In this document: positions 17,871 to 26,500 of the stretch, in pieces | How positions within the stretch are numbered: position 1 is the first letter of the stretch | Layout: each line of letters starts with the position of its first letter | NCBI GenBank assembly: GCA_018623195.1 | Contig: JAAZVY010000003.1 | Location: forward strand, 1-64,000 | Direction: 5' to 3' | Length of the DNA: 64,000 bases | From: Flavobacteriaceae bacterium | GTDB taxonomy: Bacteria > Bacteroidota > Bacteroidia > Flavobacteriales > Flavobacteriaceae | Translations under genes and position numbers: made by a program | The notes under the pieces: generated by a model | What the model was told of the DNA's origin: nothing | Database searches by the model: none | What the model saw: only the letters and a program-made list of their open reading frames with translations

Positions 17871-18452
17871 ATGCTTGGATTAAAATTACCCACCGACCCA
17901 AGATGGGTGAATATCGTTGAAAAGAATATTGAAGAGATCCTCACTGATCATGCCTATTGCGAGCAAAAGGCCGCGAGCACGGCTATTTCAATTATTATAG
18001 GTTTTCCTGACCGTTCAGAACTAGTCAAAGAAATGACTGCACTAGTACGGGAAGAGATGGGGCATTTCAACATGGTGCATGAGAAAATCGTCGAAAGAGG
18101 ATGGAAACTAGGAAGAGAACGTAAAGATGAATATGTTATCGAATTGATGAAATTCTTTCCAAAGGGAGGAAGTAAGACTACCCATCTCGTTCACAAGTTA
18201 TTATATGCTGCCCTTATTGAAGCAAGAAGTTGTGAGCGATTTAGGCTACTTTCTGAAAATATAGCCGACAAAGAATTAGCCGATTTCTACCGCAACTTAA
18301 TGGTAAGTGAAGCGAATCATTACACCATGTTTCTCGGCTTCGCTAGAAAATATGGCGACCGCGAGGTAGTTGATCAAAAATGGCAAGATTTATTAGCCTA
18401 TGAGGCTGAGATCATGGCCAATCTTGGTAAGAAAGAAACGATGCACGGTTAA
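17871..18452 (+). CDS. miaE: tRNA-(ms2io6A)-hydroxylase family protein
   Basis: A ferritin-like di-iron monooxygenase that hydroxylates the isopentenyl group of 2-methylthio-N6-isopentenyladenosine at position 37 of some tRNAs. Iron ligands are visible in EEMGHFNMVHEK, EARSCERF and SEANHYTMFL. At 193 residues it matches MiaE proteins. The start is 2 bases after the dnaX stop, so they are probably co-transcribed. It converges on ppk1 with a 4-base overlap. The MiaA and MiaB enzymes that make its substrate are not in the window. Confidence 0.92.
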   Translation: MLGLKLPTDPRWVNIVEKNIEEILTDHAYCEQKAASTAISIIIGFPDRSELVKEMTALVREEMGHFNMVHEKIVERGWKLGRERKDEYVIELMKFFPKGGSKTTHLVHKLLYAALIEARSCERFRLLSENIADKELADFYRNLMVSEANHYTMFLGFARKYGDREVVDQKWQDLLAYEAEIMANLGKKETMHG

Positions 18453-20536
18453 TGATCTAACTTCTTTCGATAGTAGTCGTACATATCAAACTGCGATCGG
18501 ATAGCAACTTTTTTGTTCTTGCGATACGCGTTGTCTTGTTTAGCCGTAAAGCGTCTACCCTTAACATTGTCATTCCAGCTCATCTCAAAACCATCGATCA
18601 CTTCTTGCTTGAGATCTTCTTGGTAAATCGGCACTCCGACCTCTACCCTATTTTCAATGTTTCGGGTCATCCAATCCGCAGAGGATATGTATACCTTGGA
18701 ATCGCCTCCATTTTCGAAAATAAAAACACGCGGATGTTCCAAAAACTTATCGACCACACTGATGGCTTCAATATTCTCGCTTTGTCCCTTAACGCCAGGT
18801 ACTAAACAATTAATTCCTCGAATAACCATTTTTATTTTCACTCCAGCTTGACTCGCTTGGTAAAGGCGATCAATCATCTTGTAAGAGGTAAAGCTATTCA
18901 TCTTAATTCTGATCGATGCTGGCTTCCCTGCTTTGGCGTTTAGAATCTCTTGCTGAATTAAACGCGTAAAGGTGCTTTCTGTGTAATGAGGGGAAACAAT
19001 TAGATGCTTGTATTTTCTAACTCTATAGGTTGTAGTTAAAAAATCAAATACTTTTTCCACTTCAGTGAGTATTCCTTTATGCGAGGTAAACAGCGTGTAA
19101 TCGGTATAAATTTTTGCCGTCGATTCGTTGAAATTACCGGTGCTAATAAATCCGAAATATTCTAAAGATCTCGGCTTGGTTTCTCGCGTAATCACGCAAA
19201 TCTTAGAGTGTACCTTAAGGCCGCGAATACCAAAGATTAGATTAATTCCAGCCTCTTTAAATTTATTCGCATAATCAATATTCGATTGTTCGTCAAAACG
19301 TGCCTGAAGCTCAATCTGAACGGTTACTTTTTTGCCGTTTTTAGCTGCATTAATCAGAGCGGCCGCTACCTGAGAGTTTTTTGCTAGTCGGTAAATGGTA
19401 ATCTTGATCTCCTTAACCTTAGGGTCTAGCGCGGCTTCTTTCAAAAATCGAATAACATACCCATAATTTTGGAATGGAGTATACATGAGATAGTCTCTCT
19501 TTCGAATTTGATCGAAAAGACTACCCTCCATCTCAAAACCTGCTATGGGTAGAGGGTCTATTCTCTCATACTGCAATTCAGATCTTCCAAAGTTGGGAAA
19601 GCTCATATAATCACGTCGATTGTGATAACGACCTCCAGGAATCACACTATCGGTATTCTCTATATCAATTTTCTTCTTCAGAAAGGTAAGTGTATCTAGT
19701 TTGATTCGTTTATCATAGACAAAACGAACGGGATCACTAATTTTTCGGTTACTTACCGAGGTAGATATCTTTTCTACAAAACTTTTTTCAAGATCATCGT
19801 CAATATCAAGTTCAGCATCTCGAGTAATCTTGATCATATGTGCCTCGATTTCATCGTAATCAAACATGAAGAAAATTCGATCAAGACAATATCTGATAAT
19901 ATCATCCAGTACCATTACGTAGTTCTTACCTTCTTTTTTGGGTAGCACCACGAATCGATCTAAGCTATTTGGAATTTCAATTAGGGCGTATCTAATCGAT
20001 GCCTCTTTATTGTTCTTAGAACCTCCGGTGTTGTTGTATTTCGCTAAGCGAACCGCTAAGTATGCAGCGGTTTCTTTCAGCATAGGAAAACCGTCGATAC
20101 TGTGAAGGTCAATGGTGATTAATTCAGGGTTAACCTTAGACAAAAAGTAGTCTTCAACAAATGACTTCTGGTCTTCATGAAGTTCTGATTCGTTAATCAA
20201 ATAAATCTCGTGATCCTTTAATTCCTCGGTAATATCCTTAAGAATTTTCATACTACGAGACTGAGATTTAATCGTTAAGGCAGTAATCTGCGCTAATAAA
20301 TCAGTCGCTTTAGTTCCACCGAGCAATTGCTTCCCAGTGGGATCATTATCAACAACCCGCTTAACCGTGGCATATCTGACCCTGAAAAACTCATCTAGAT
20401 TATTGCTAAAGATTCCCAGAAAACGGATACGATCAATAATAGGAACTCGTTGATCAGCACTTTCCTGCAAGACTCGCTCGTTAAACTGAAGCCAGCTAAT
20501 TTCACGATTAATATATTGATACTTCGAAGTAGACAT
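18449..20536 (-). CDS. ppk1: Polyphosphate kinase 1
   Basis: Reversibly polymerises the terminal phosphate of ATP into polyphosphate. The 695-residue protein begins YINREISWLQFNERVL, the hallmark of the PPK N domain. The phosphorylated histidine is His443 in LKVHSKICVI. RLAKNSQVAAALINAAKNGK and the later NRVEVGVPIY are PPK C-terminal motifs. It lies 29 bases after pdxH, at the end of a long minus-strand series that begins at pyrR. No exopolyphosphatase gene adjoins it here. Confidence 0.96.
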   Translation of the reverse strand: MSTSKYQYINREISWLQFNERVLQESADQRVPIIDRIRFLGIFSNNLDEFFRVRYATVKRVVDNDPTGKQLLGGTKATDLLAQITALTIKSQSRSMKILKDITEELKDHEIYLINESELHEDQKSFVEDYFLSKVNPELITIDLHSIDGFPMLKETAAYLAVRLAKYNNTGGSKNNKEASIRYALIEIPNSLDRFVVLPKKEGKNYVMVLDDIIRYCLDRIFFMFDYDEIEAHMIKITRDAELDIDDDLEKSFVEKISTSVSNRKISDPVRFVYDKRIKLDTLTFLKKKIDIENTDSVIPGGRYHNRRDYMSFPNFGRSELQYERIDPLPIAGFEMEGSLFDQIRKRDYLMYTPFQNYGYVIRFLKEAALDPKVKEIKITIYRLAKNSQVAAALINAAKNGKKVTVQIELQARFDEQSNIDYANKFKEAGINLIFGIRGLKVHSKICVITRETKPRSLEYFGFISTGNFNESTAKIYTDYTLFTSHKGILTEVEKVFDFLTTTYRVRKYKHLIVSPHYTESTFTRLIQQEILNAKAGKPASIRIKMNSFTSYKMIDRLYQASQAGVKIKMVIRGINCLVPGVKGQSENIEAISVVDKFLEHPRVFIFENGGDSKVYISSADWMTRNIENRVEVGVPIYQEDLKQEVIDGFEMSWNDNVKGRRFTAKQDNAYRKNKKVAIRSQFDMYDYYRKKLDH

Positions 20537-20565
20537 AAAAGGGGATTAAAGGGGTAATATACGCT

Positions 20566-21213
20566 TTAAGGCGCTAATCGTACGGAAGACCAAGACTTAT
20601 TATCATAATCATAACGTATACGATCATGAAGTCTATTCTCTCTACCTTGCCAAAATTCAAAGTGCTCTGGAACAAGGAGGTATCCGCCCCAATGATCGGG
20701 ACGTTTTGGTAGTTCAGTTTTAAATTGCTCTTGAACCTTTTTTAAAGCATTCTCTAAAAAAGCTCTATCCGAAATCACCTGACTCTGAGGTGAAGCTAAA
20801 GCCCCAAGTCGACTACCTAAAGGTCTAGAATCAAAGTAAGTATCAGAATCTTTAGCCGAAATCTTTTCAACCTTTCCTTCAATAATTACTTGACGCTCCT
20901 GAGAAGCCCAAAAGAAAGAAATACAAGCAAATGGGTTTTCTTCGAGAGCTTGACCCTTTTTACTACTATAATTAGTAAAAAATACAAAACCTTGGGTACT
21001 GAATTCTTTGAGGAGTACCACCCTGGTGCGTGGTTTCATATCCTTACCAACCGTAGAGAGTGACATCGCATTGGCTTCCTCTATTTTGACGTCATTGTCA
21101 GCCTCTTCAAACCAGATTTTAAATAGCTCAAAAGGTGACGCTTCTAGGTTTGATTCATCGAGTGATGATTTACTGTAGTTTTTGCGATAGTTCGCTAAAT
21201 CTTTTACGGCCAT
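20566..21213 (-). CDS. pdxH: Pyridoxamine 5'-phosphate oxidase
   Basis: FMN enzyme that oxidises pyridoxine or pyridoxamine phosphate to pyridoxal phosphate. The sequence begins LANYRKNYSKSSLDES, and has ANAMSLSTVGKDMKPRTRVV for FMN binding, FFTNYSSKKGQALEENPFAC, and the C-terminal FWQGRENRLHDRIRY typical of the family. The length of 215 residues is standard. The start overlaps the rnz stop region by 10 bases, so it is translated from the same transcript. Confidence 0.97.
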   Translation of the reverse strand: MAVKDLANYRKNYSKSSLDESNLEASPFELFKIWFEEADNDVKIEEANAMSLSTVGKDMKPRTRVVLLKEFSTQGFVFFTNYSSKKGQALEENPFACISFFWASQERQVIIEGKVEKISAKDSDTYFDSRPLGSRLGALASPQSQVISDRAFLENALKKVQEQFKTELPKRPDHWGGYLLVPEHFEFWQGRENRLHDRIRYDYDNKSWSSVRLAP

Positions 21214-21998
21214 GGAAATTCAAATAATTCGTGATCATCAGAAAGAAGTACTTCACCACTTTTAAAATGATTCAAAGCTTCTTGCCTAAAGAGATCAAGA
21301 TTTCTATATCGAGTTGAATAATGACCTAAAATTAAGAATTTTGACTGAGCTAATTGTGCAATTTTACCGGCCTCGGAAGCAGTAGAATGCCTTGTTTTCT
21401 CGCAGAGATGATCTTCTGTTTTTAAGAAGGTAGATTCATGGTATAAGACATGAGTATTTTCGATAATAGAAGCGATCCGAGGTAAAAAAGCGGTATCACT
21501 ACAATAGGCATAAAGCTTGTTCCAGGCTCCATTATCAAACACCTCAAACAAGAAACCATTGGTGTAAATACGGTGTTTCAAAGGAATAGTAACTATCCGT
21601 ACTTTATCAGACTCAAAAATAACCTCAGAATCAGATGATTCTAGTTCAATAAAACGAAGTGGATATCGTGTCCAAGAATCAGAAGCCTTCAAAAGTGTAG
21701 TTAGAAGTTCTTTAATCCCTTTAGGACCATAAATCTCCAATTCATCGGTGCGCTTCAACGAATTCATGGTTGCTATTAAACCAGGGAGACCATAAAAGTG
21801 ATCACCGTGCAAATGAGAAATAAACACCTTCTGAATACCAAGAAGATTTACGCCACAAGCTCTTAAGGAACGCTGTGTTCCCTCTCCACAATCAATAAGA
21901 AAATGATTTCGATTAAAACTGATATACTGAGCACTAGGATTAGCTAGTTTTCTAGGAGTAGCGGCGTAAGCACCAAGAGTACGCACACTAAACCTCAT
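21204..21998 (-). CDS. rnz: Ribonuclease Z
   Basis: Zinc metallo-beta-lactamase-fold endonuclease that trims tRNA 3' ends. The metal site SHLHGDHFYGLPG is near residue 61, preceded by FLIDCGEGTQRSL. CSDTAFL supplies the next ligand and HSTASEAGKIAQLA plus LGHYSTRY provide the rest. At 264 residues it is shorter than the roughly 300 of most RNase Z proteins; the exosite arm region appears reduced. The tRNAs in this window do not encode CCA, which is consistent with cleavage by RNase Z followed by CCA addition. It shares 4 bases with the small gene upstream. Confidence 0.93.
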   Translation of the reverse strand: MRFSVRTLGAYAATPRKLANPSAQYISFNRNHFLIDCGEGTQRSLRACGVNLLGIQKVFISHLHGDHFYGLPGLIATMNSLKRTDELEIYGPKGIKELLTTLLKASDSWTRYPLRFIELESSDSEVIFESDKVRIVTIPLKHRIYTNGFLFEVFDNGAWNKLYAYCSDTAFLPRIASIIENTHVLYHESTFLKTEDHLCEKTRHSTASEAGKIAQLAQSKFLILGHYSTRYRNLDLFRQEALNHFKSGEVLLSDDHELFEFPWP

Positions 21999-22288
21999 AA
22001 CCCTAAATCTCTTTGTATTTCTTCAAATTCGATGAGATCAATGGCTTCTTCTAAGGTAGGACAAAGGTTTATTGTTTCAGGTAATACCTCGTAGGTTAGT
22101 TTTTCAGATAAAATCACGAAGGATAATGACTTGTCACTCAGATCTGAAGCAATCTTTTCAATCCACTGAAAATCGCTATCACTAACTTCAGAATCGCTTA
22201 AAGCTACGATTAAATGCTCCTGCAGCTGATCTATATCATACCCGCGAAGCTTATCAATACTGTAATTTTCTAATAACTTATAAGCCAT
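21995..22288 (-). CDS. Small STAS-like protein habitually paired with rnz
   Basis: A 97-residue soluble protein without a clear catalytic motif. Its shape, with a hydrophobic strand SFVILSEKLTYEVLP and a closing helix EEAIDLIEFEEIQRDLGL, resembles the short flavobacterial proteins located just before rnz that are often mislabelled ribonuclease Z, and the fold pattern recalls STAS or anti-sigma-antagonist domains. It cannot be a nuclease itself because it has no metal motif. It overlaps rnz by an ATGA junction, which suggests a linked function. The assignment to STAS is by pattern only. Confidence 0.7.
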   Translation of the reverse strand: MAYKLLENYSIDKLRGYDIDQLQEHLIVALSDSEVSDSDFQWIEKIASDLSDKSLSFVILSEKLTYEVLPETINLCPTLEEAIDLIEFEEIQRDLGL

Positions 22289-22302
22289 ACCGATTTATTC
22301 CT

Positions 22303-23226
22303 TTATTGCTTACCGGCTAATAAATACATGACCGCCATGCGAATTGCAACCCCGTTAGAAACCTGATCTAAAATAATGGCATGTTCTGAATCGGCAATCG
22401 ATGAGGTAATCTCTACTCCTCGGTTAATTGGGCCCGGGTGCATAATCAGAGGAACACGATCAAGGCGGGATAGTCGTTCATCGGTTAAACCATACTGCAT
22501 CACATATTCTCGAGTCGATGGAAAATAAGATTGATCTAATCGCTCATTTTGAATTCGAAGCATATTGGCCACATCGGTATTGACAAGCGCCCGATCTAAA
22601 TTATGCTCGACTTCAACGCCCAGGGAAGTTATGTATTTGGGCATTAGGGTCTGAGGACCACACACCGTAACTTTCGCTCCTAACTTCTGGAGTAAAAAAA
22701 TGTTCGAAAGCGCTACTCGCGAGTGCAGAATATCACCGACAATAAGCACCTTCTTGCCCCCTAAATCTCCTAGTCTTTCTCGCATTGAGAATGCATCTAA
22801 AAGGGCTTGGGTTGGGTGTTCATGTGCTCCATCCCCAGCATTTACAATACTGGCATTAATATGCTTAGAAAGAAACACTCCAGCTCCTGGATTTGGATGG
22901 CGCATGACCACCATATCCACCTTCATAGCTAAAATATTATTTACGGTATCTACAAGGGTTTCTCCTTTCTTAACCGAGGATTGACCGGCAGAAAAATTCA
23001 CCACGTCTGCAGACAATCGCTTTTGAGCAAGTTCAAAGGAAAGTTTGGTTCGTGTGCTATTTTCAAAAAAGATGTTGGCTATAGTAACGTCTCTAAGACT
23101 GGGTACTTTTTTAATAGGCCTTGAAAGAACCTCTTTGAAATGGTCAGCGGTTTCAAAAATAAGTTGAATATCATCCTCTGTGAGGTATTTGATTCCCAAC
23201 AAGTGCTTTACGCTTAGTTCACTCAT
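22303..23226 (-). CDS. pyrB: Aspartate carbamoyltransferase catalytic subunit
   Basis: Condenses carbamoyl phosphate and aspartate in pyrimidine synthesis. The start at 23226 (MSELSVKHLLG) overlaps the pyrR stop as ATGA; the frame extends 18 codons further upstream but those codons lie inside pyrR. The carbamoyl-phosphate loop FFENSTRTKLSFE, MRHPNPGAGV and HPTQALLDAFSM are intact, and MHPGPINRGVEI closes the active site. The product is 307 residues. No pyrI regulatory subunit is adjacent. Confidence 0.97.
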   Translation of the reverse strand: MSELSVKHLLGIKYLTEDDIQLIFETADHFKEVLSRPIKKVPSLRDVTIANIFFENSTRTKLSFELAQKRLSADVVNFSAGQSSVKKGETLVDTVNNILAMKVDMVVMRHPNPGAGVFLSKHINASIVNAGDGAHEHPTQALLDAFSMRERLGDLGGKKVLIVGDILHSRVALSNIFLLQKLGAKVTVCGPQTLMPKYITSLGVEVEHNLDRALVNTDVANMLRIQNERLDQSYFPSTREYVMQYGLTDERLSRLDRVPLIMHPGPINRGVEITSSIADSEHAIILDQVSNGVAIRMAVMYLLAGKQ

Positions 23227-23771
23227 TTCAAATTCTTGTTTTCGATATATACAGCATCTTCTCCGTCCTTTTCTTTCCAAAGAACACGAACACGCTCTTC
23301 GTTAATTGCATCTACCTGTCGACCTCTATAATTAGGCTGTATCGGTAGATGACGAGAAAATCTTCGATCAATCAGCACCATAAGTTCTACAGAAGAAGGT
23401 CTTCCAAAAGATTGGATCGCAGATAATGCAGATTGAATACTTCTTCCTGTATAGAGCACATCATCGATAAAAACTACTTTTTGATTTTCAACAAGAAAGT
23501 CAATCTTGGTCTTACTCGCGCTCAGTGGTTTTTCAGATCTCCTGAAATCGTCCCTAAAGAATGTAATATCGAGATAACCGAGTCGCAGGTCGCTAACCGC
23601 ATAATCTTCCTTTAAAAGTTTAGCTAATCGTTCTGCCAAATAAACGCCTCGAGGCTGTAAGCCAATTAGAACGGTGTTTTTAAAATCAAGGTGAGTTTCT
23701 AAAAGCTGATTAGCTAGTCGATGAAGGATTACTCCAATAGATTTTGAATCGAGAAGCAGGTTAGAAGACAT
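23223..23771 (-). CDS. pyrR: PyrR: pyr operon regulator / uracil phosphoribosyltransferase
   Basis: A PyrR-family phosphoribosyltransferase of 182 residues encoded directly before pyrB, the arrangement expected for a regulator of pyrimidine genes. The PRPP-binding loop is VVFIDDVLYTGRSI near residue 97, and VLIDRRFSRHLPIQPNYRG is a PyrR-specific segment. I see no obvious attenuator between pyrR and pyrB because the genes overlap, so any control would act before pyrR. The promoter at 23792-23799 would leave a leader of only about 15 bases, which is too short for classical PyrR attenuation. Confidence 0.93.
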   Translation of the reverse strand: MSSNLLLDSKSIGVILHRLANQLLETHLDFKNTVLIGLQPRGVYLAERLAKLLKEDYAVSDLRLGYLDITFFRDDFRRSEKPLSASKTKIDFLVENQKVVFIDDVLYTGRSIQSALSAIQSFGRPSSVELMVLIDRRFSRHLPIQPNYRGRQVDAINEERVRVLWKEKDGEDAVYIENKNLK

Positions 23772-23791
23772 ATATAAAGTCAGCTTTAGCG

Positions 23792-23799
23792 CAAAAGTA
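23792..23799 (-). promoter_or_regulatory. Predicted -7 element for pyrR-pyrB
   Basis: The minus strand reads TACTTTTG, an exact TAnnTTTG match, 20 bases before the pyrR ATG. It directly abuts the T tract of the rpsA terminator, so its upstream half lies inside that hairpin. Confidence 0.6.
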
Positions 23800-23801
23800 A
23801 C

Positions 23802-23831
23802 AAAAAAAGCCCGGGTAACACCCCGGGCTTT
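23802..23831 (-). terminator. rpsA terminator
   Basis: A 10-bp stem, AAAGCCCGGG with its exact complement around a 6-base loop, is followed on the minus strand by seven Ts (23808-23802). It lies 24 bases beyond the rpsA stop codon. Confidence 0.9.
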
Positions 23832-23854
23832 ATTATTCTAGAAAGAAAAATGAA

Positions 23855-25681
23855 TTACTCTCCTTTAGACTCCATCTTATCTTTAAGAGCCTGAAGTTGT
23901 GCATTAGCGTCTCCTAGAGTAGTCTTAGACTCCTCTGCTTGAGCTTCCATTTTCTTCTTGGTAGCAGTTAAGTTCTTAGCTTCCTGCTCTCTGAAGATTG
24001 CAGTATGACTTGCAACTACACGCTTGAAGTCTTTGTTAAATTCAATCACCTTGAATTCAGCCTCATCACCTTTTCCTAGTTTGCTTCCGTCTTCTTTTTC
24101 AAGGTGACGAGCAGGAATAAAGGCAACTATATCTTCATTAAAGGTAATGGTAGCACCCTTGTCTACTAAATCAGTGATTTTAGCTGTATGAACGGTACCT
24201 TCACCAAACTCAGCCTCATACTTATCCCATGGATTTTCCATAGTTTGTTTGTGACCTAGGCTTAGCTTACGACCATCAACATCTAACTCAAGAACCTCAA
24301 CTTCAAGAGTGTCACCAACAGCAACAAACTCAGATGGGTGCTTGATTTTCTTAGTCCAAGATAGATCTGAAATATAGATAAGACCGTCGATACCTTCTTC
24401 TAGTTCAAGGAAAACACCGAAGTTGGTAAAGTTCCTAACGATTCCTTTGTGGCGTGAACCAACAGGATACTTAGAAGTAATATCAGTCCATGGATCTGGA
24501 GTAAGTTGTTTTACACCAAGAGACATTTTACGCTCTTCGCGATCAAGAGTAAGAACTACTGCTTCAACCTCATCACCAACATTCACGAAATCTTGTGCAG
24601 ATCTTAAGTGAGTTGACCATGACATTTCTGAAACGTGTACAAGGCCTTCAACTCCTTCAGCAACCTCAACAAACGCACCGTAATCAGCAATAACTACAAC
24701 TTTACCTTTGATTTTAGAACCAATCTGGATATCATCGCTTAGTGCTTCCCATGGGTGTTTCTCAAGTTGCTTAAGACCTAATTGAATACGTGACTTATTA
24801 TCATCGAAGTCAAGGATTACAACATTTAATTTTTGGTCAAGCTCAACGATTTCTGACGGGTGGTTGATACGACTCCAAGAAAGATCGGTAATATGAATAA
24901 GACCATCAACACCTCCAAGGTCGATAAATACCCCATAAGAAGTAACGTTTTTAACCACTCCTTCAAGTACTTGACCTTTTTCAAGCTGCGCGATAATTTC
25001 TTTTTTCTGCTCCTCAATATCTGCTTCGATAAGCGCTTTATGAGAAACAACAACGTTTTTGAATTCATGGTTGATTTTAACCACTTTGAATTCCATGTTT
25101 TTACCAACGTACTGATCGTAGTCACGAATCGGTTTAACATCGATCTGAGAACCAGGAAGGAACGCTTCGATACCAAATACGTCTACAATCATACCGCCTT
25201 TAGTACGACATTTCACAAAACCTTGTACGATTTCTTCTTTGTCGTGTGCATCGTTAACACGATCCCAAGCCTTGATCGTTCTTGCCTTTCTGTGAGAAAG
25301 AACTAACTGTCCTGACTTGTCCTCGCGAACATCGATAAGTACTTCAACCTCATCACCTACTTTTAAGTCTGGGTTGTAACGAAATTCGTTAAGAGAGATT
25401 ACACCTTCACTCTTTGCGTTAATATCGATGATTGCTTCACGATCTGTAATATTGATTACTTTACCGATAACTACCTCTTCATGAGCAGTATCAACAAAGT
25501 TTTTCGCTACTAAATCTTCGAATTCTTTTAGTTTTTCATCGTCAACACGCTCAATACCTTCTTGGTATTTATCCCAATCAAAGCTGTCTAAAAACGCTTG
25601 TGGATTTTGGTTAGTGCTTGTTGATTCTGTAGAAGCAGTTTGCTCGTTTTGAGTCTCTTCTGCCATTTTTTCTTCAGCCAT
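23855..25681 (-). CDS. rpsA: 30S ribosomal protein S1
   Basis: RNA-binding ribosomal protein that helps load mRNAs, which matters in a lineage that rarely uses Shine-Dalgarno pairing. The 608 residues contain six S1 repeats: two divergent ones that bind the ribosome (about 60-130 and 140-210), three canonical ones with YGVFIDLGGVDGLIHITDLS, YGAFVEVAEGVEGLVHVSEM and FGVFLELEEGIDGLIYISDL, and a last repeat near 495-560. The N-terminus is acidic and low complexity, and the C-terminus is a charged helix. ATG at 25681 is taken; a second in-frame ATG lies 5 codons later. It has its own promoter and a structured leader. Confidence 0.97.
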   Translation of the reverse strand: MAEEKMAEETQNEQTASTESTSTNQNPQAFLDSFDWDKYQEGIERVDDEKLKEFEDLVAKNFVDTAHEEVVIGKVINITDREAIIDINAKSEGVISLNEFRYNPDLKVGDEVEVLIDVREDKSGQLVLSHRKARTIKAWDRVNDAHDKEEIVQGFVKCRTKGGMIVDVFGIEAFLPGSQIDVKPIRDYDQYVGKNMEFKVVKINHEFKNVVVSHKALIEADIEEQKKEIIAQLEKGQVLEGVVKNVTSYGVFIDLGGVDGLIHITDLSWSRINHPSEIVELDQKLNVVILDFDDNKSRIQLGLKQLEKHPWEALSDDIQIGSKIKGKVVVIADYGAFVEVAEGVEGLVHVSEMSWSTHLRSAQDFVNVGDEVEAVVLTLDREERKMSLGVKQLTPDPWTDITSKYPVGSRHKGIVRNFTNFGVFLELEEGIDGLIYISDLSWTKKIKHPSEFVAVGDTLEVEVLELDVDGRKLSLGHKQTMENPWDKYEAEFGEGTVHTAKITDLVDKGATITFNEDIVAFIPARHLEKEDGSKLGKGDEAEFKVIEFNKDFKRVVASHTAIFREQEAKNLTATKKKMEAQAEESKTTLGDANAQLQALKDKMESKGE

Positions 25682-25759
25682 AATGCTGTTTCATTTGTAT
25701 TTCAGCGACTTCTGTGAAGGTTAGCTAAAGCCCTGAAAGTTGTTAAAGTTGACAACTAG

Positions 25760-25798
25760 TCCTTTTCACCTTCACACCCATGGGTAGCTTGAAAAGGA
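25760..25798 (-). promoter_or_regulatory. Hairpin at the predicted 5' end of rpsA mRNA
   Basis: On the minus strand TCCTTTTCA and TGAAAAGGA form an exact 9-bp stem enclosing 21 bases that contain the palindrome ACCCATGGGT. The hairpin begins within a few bases of the start point predicted from the upstream promoter and ends about 78 bases before the rpsA ATG. A second weak pairing, GTTG with CAAC, follows at 25740-25757. Confidence 0.5.
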
Positions 25799-25801
25799 GC
25801 G

Positions 25802-25831
25802 CAAAAATAACGATAAAATATTGATTAACAA
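25802..25831 (-). promoter_or_regulatory. Predicted rpsA promoter
   Basis: On the minus strand TTG (25829-25831) and TATTTTTG (25802-25809) are separated by exactly 19 bases, the optimal Bacteroidota arrangement. It lies just after the cmk stop codon, so rpsA can be transcribed independently of lon-cmk. Confidence 0.75.
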
Positions 25832-25848
25832 ATAAAAAGAAGGGGGTT

Positions 25849-26496
25849 TCAGACCCGTTCTTGATACAATTGAATAGCTTTTTCAAGCTGCTGCTCTAAA
25901 CTAAGATCTGAGTTATCAAAATAAATGGCATCTGCTGCGGCACGAAGTGGATCAGTAGCTCTATTTTCATCCTGAAAATCTCTTGATTTCAAGTTATCAA
26001 GCACTTCTTCTAGACTAACCTTATCTCCTTTAGCGATAAGTTCATTATATCTTCTTTGTGCCCTAATCTCTGGGCGAGCAGTCATGAATAACTTTAACCG
26101 GGCTGAAGGAAATACTACGGTACCAATATCCCTACCATCCATAACTACCGATTGAGGTACTTTTTGCTGAAGCTCTACAAGCTTTCTTCGAACATCGGGT
26201 ATCTGAGCCACCCCGCTTACCTTATTCGAAACCTCCATCTTGCGTATTTCATTCTCAACCACTACTCCATTAAGGCAGATTTCATTTTGAGCATTGAAAC
26301 TAACCTCAATCTCATCTAGCCTATGGATCAATTCCTGATCACTCAGGTTATGTCTCATTTGATATAAGGCAACTGCTCTGTACATTGCACCTGAATCTAG
26401 GTACAAGATACCCAGATGTTTTGCAAGGGCTTTGGCAAGCGTAGATTTACCGGTCGAAGAATGACCATCAATAGCTATTTGAATTCTTTCTGACAT
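25849..26496 (-). CDS. cmk: Cytidylate kinase
   Basis: Phosphorylates CMP and dCMP to the diphosphates. The start at 26496 gives MSERIQIAIDGHSSTGKSTL, with the P-loop GHSSTGKS near residue 10; an upstream extension of 16 codons would overlap lon and is unlikely. YLDSGAMYRAVAL and MDGRDIGTVVFP are the nucleotide-monophosphate motifs, and RRYNEL is the lid region. The 215-residue length is typical. Only 4 bases separate it from the lon stop, and rpsA follows, a widely conserved cmk-rpsA pairing. Confidence 0.96.
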   Translation of the reverse strand: MSERIQIAIDGHSSTGKSTLAKALAKHLGILYLDSGAMYRAVALYQMRHNLSDQELIHRLDEIEVSFNAQNEICLNGVVVENEIRKMEVSNKVSGVAQIPDVRRKLVELQQKVPQSVVMDGRDIGTVVFPSARLKLFMTARPEIRAQRRYNELIAKGDKVSLEEVLDNLKSRDFQDENRATDPLRAAADAIYFDNSDLSLEQQLEKAIQLYQERV

Positions 26497-26500
26497 ACGT

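Noticed and set aside
23772..23791. PyrR attenuator before pyrR
   Set aside because: The predicted leader is about 15-20 bases and contains no terminator or antiterminator.
24860..25306. 148-codon frame opposite rpsA
   Set aside because: It is antisense to the S1 repeats of a certain gene, and its lack of stops follows from the codon composition of that gene.
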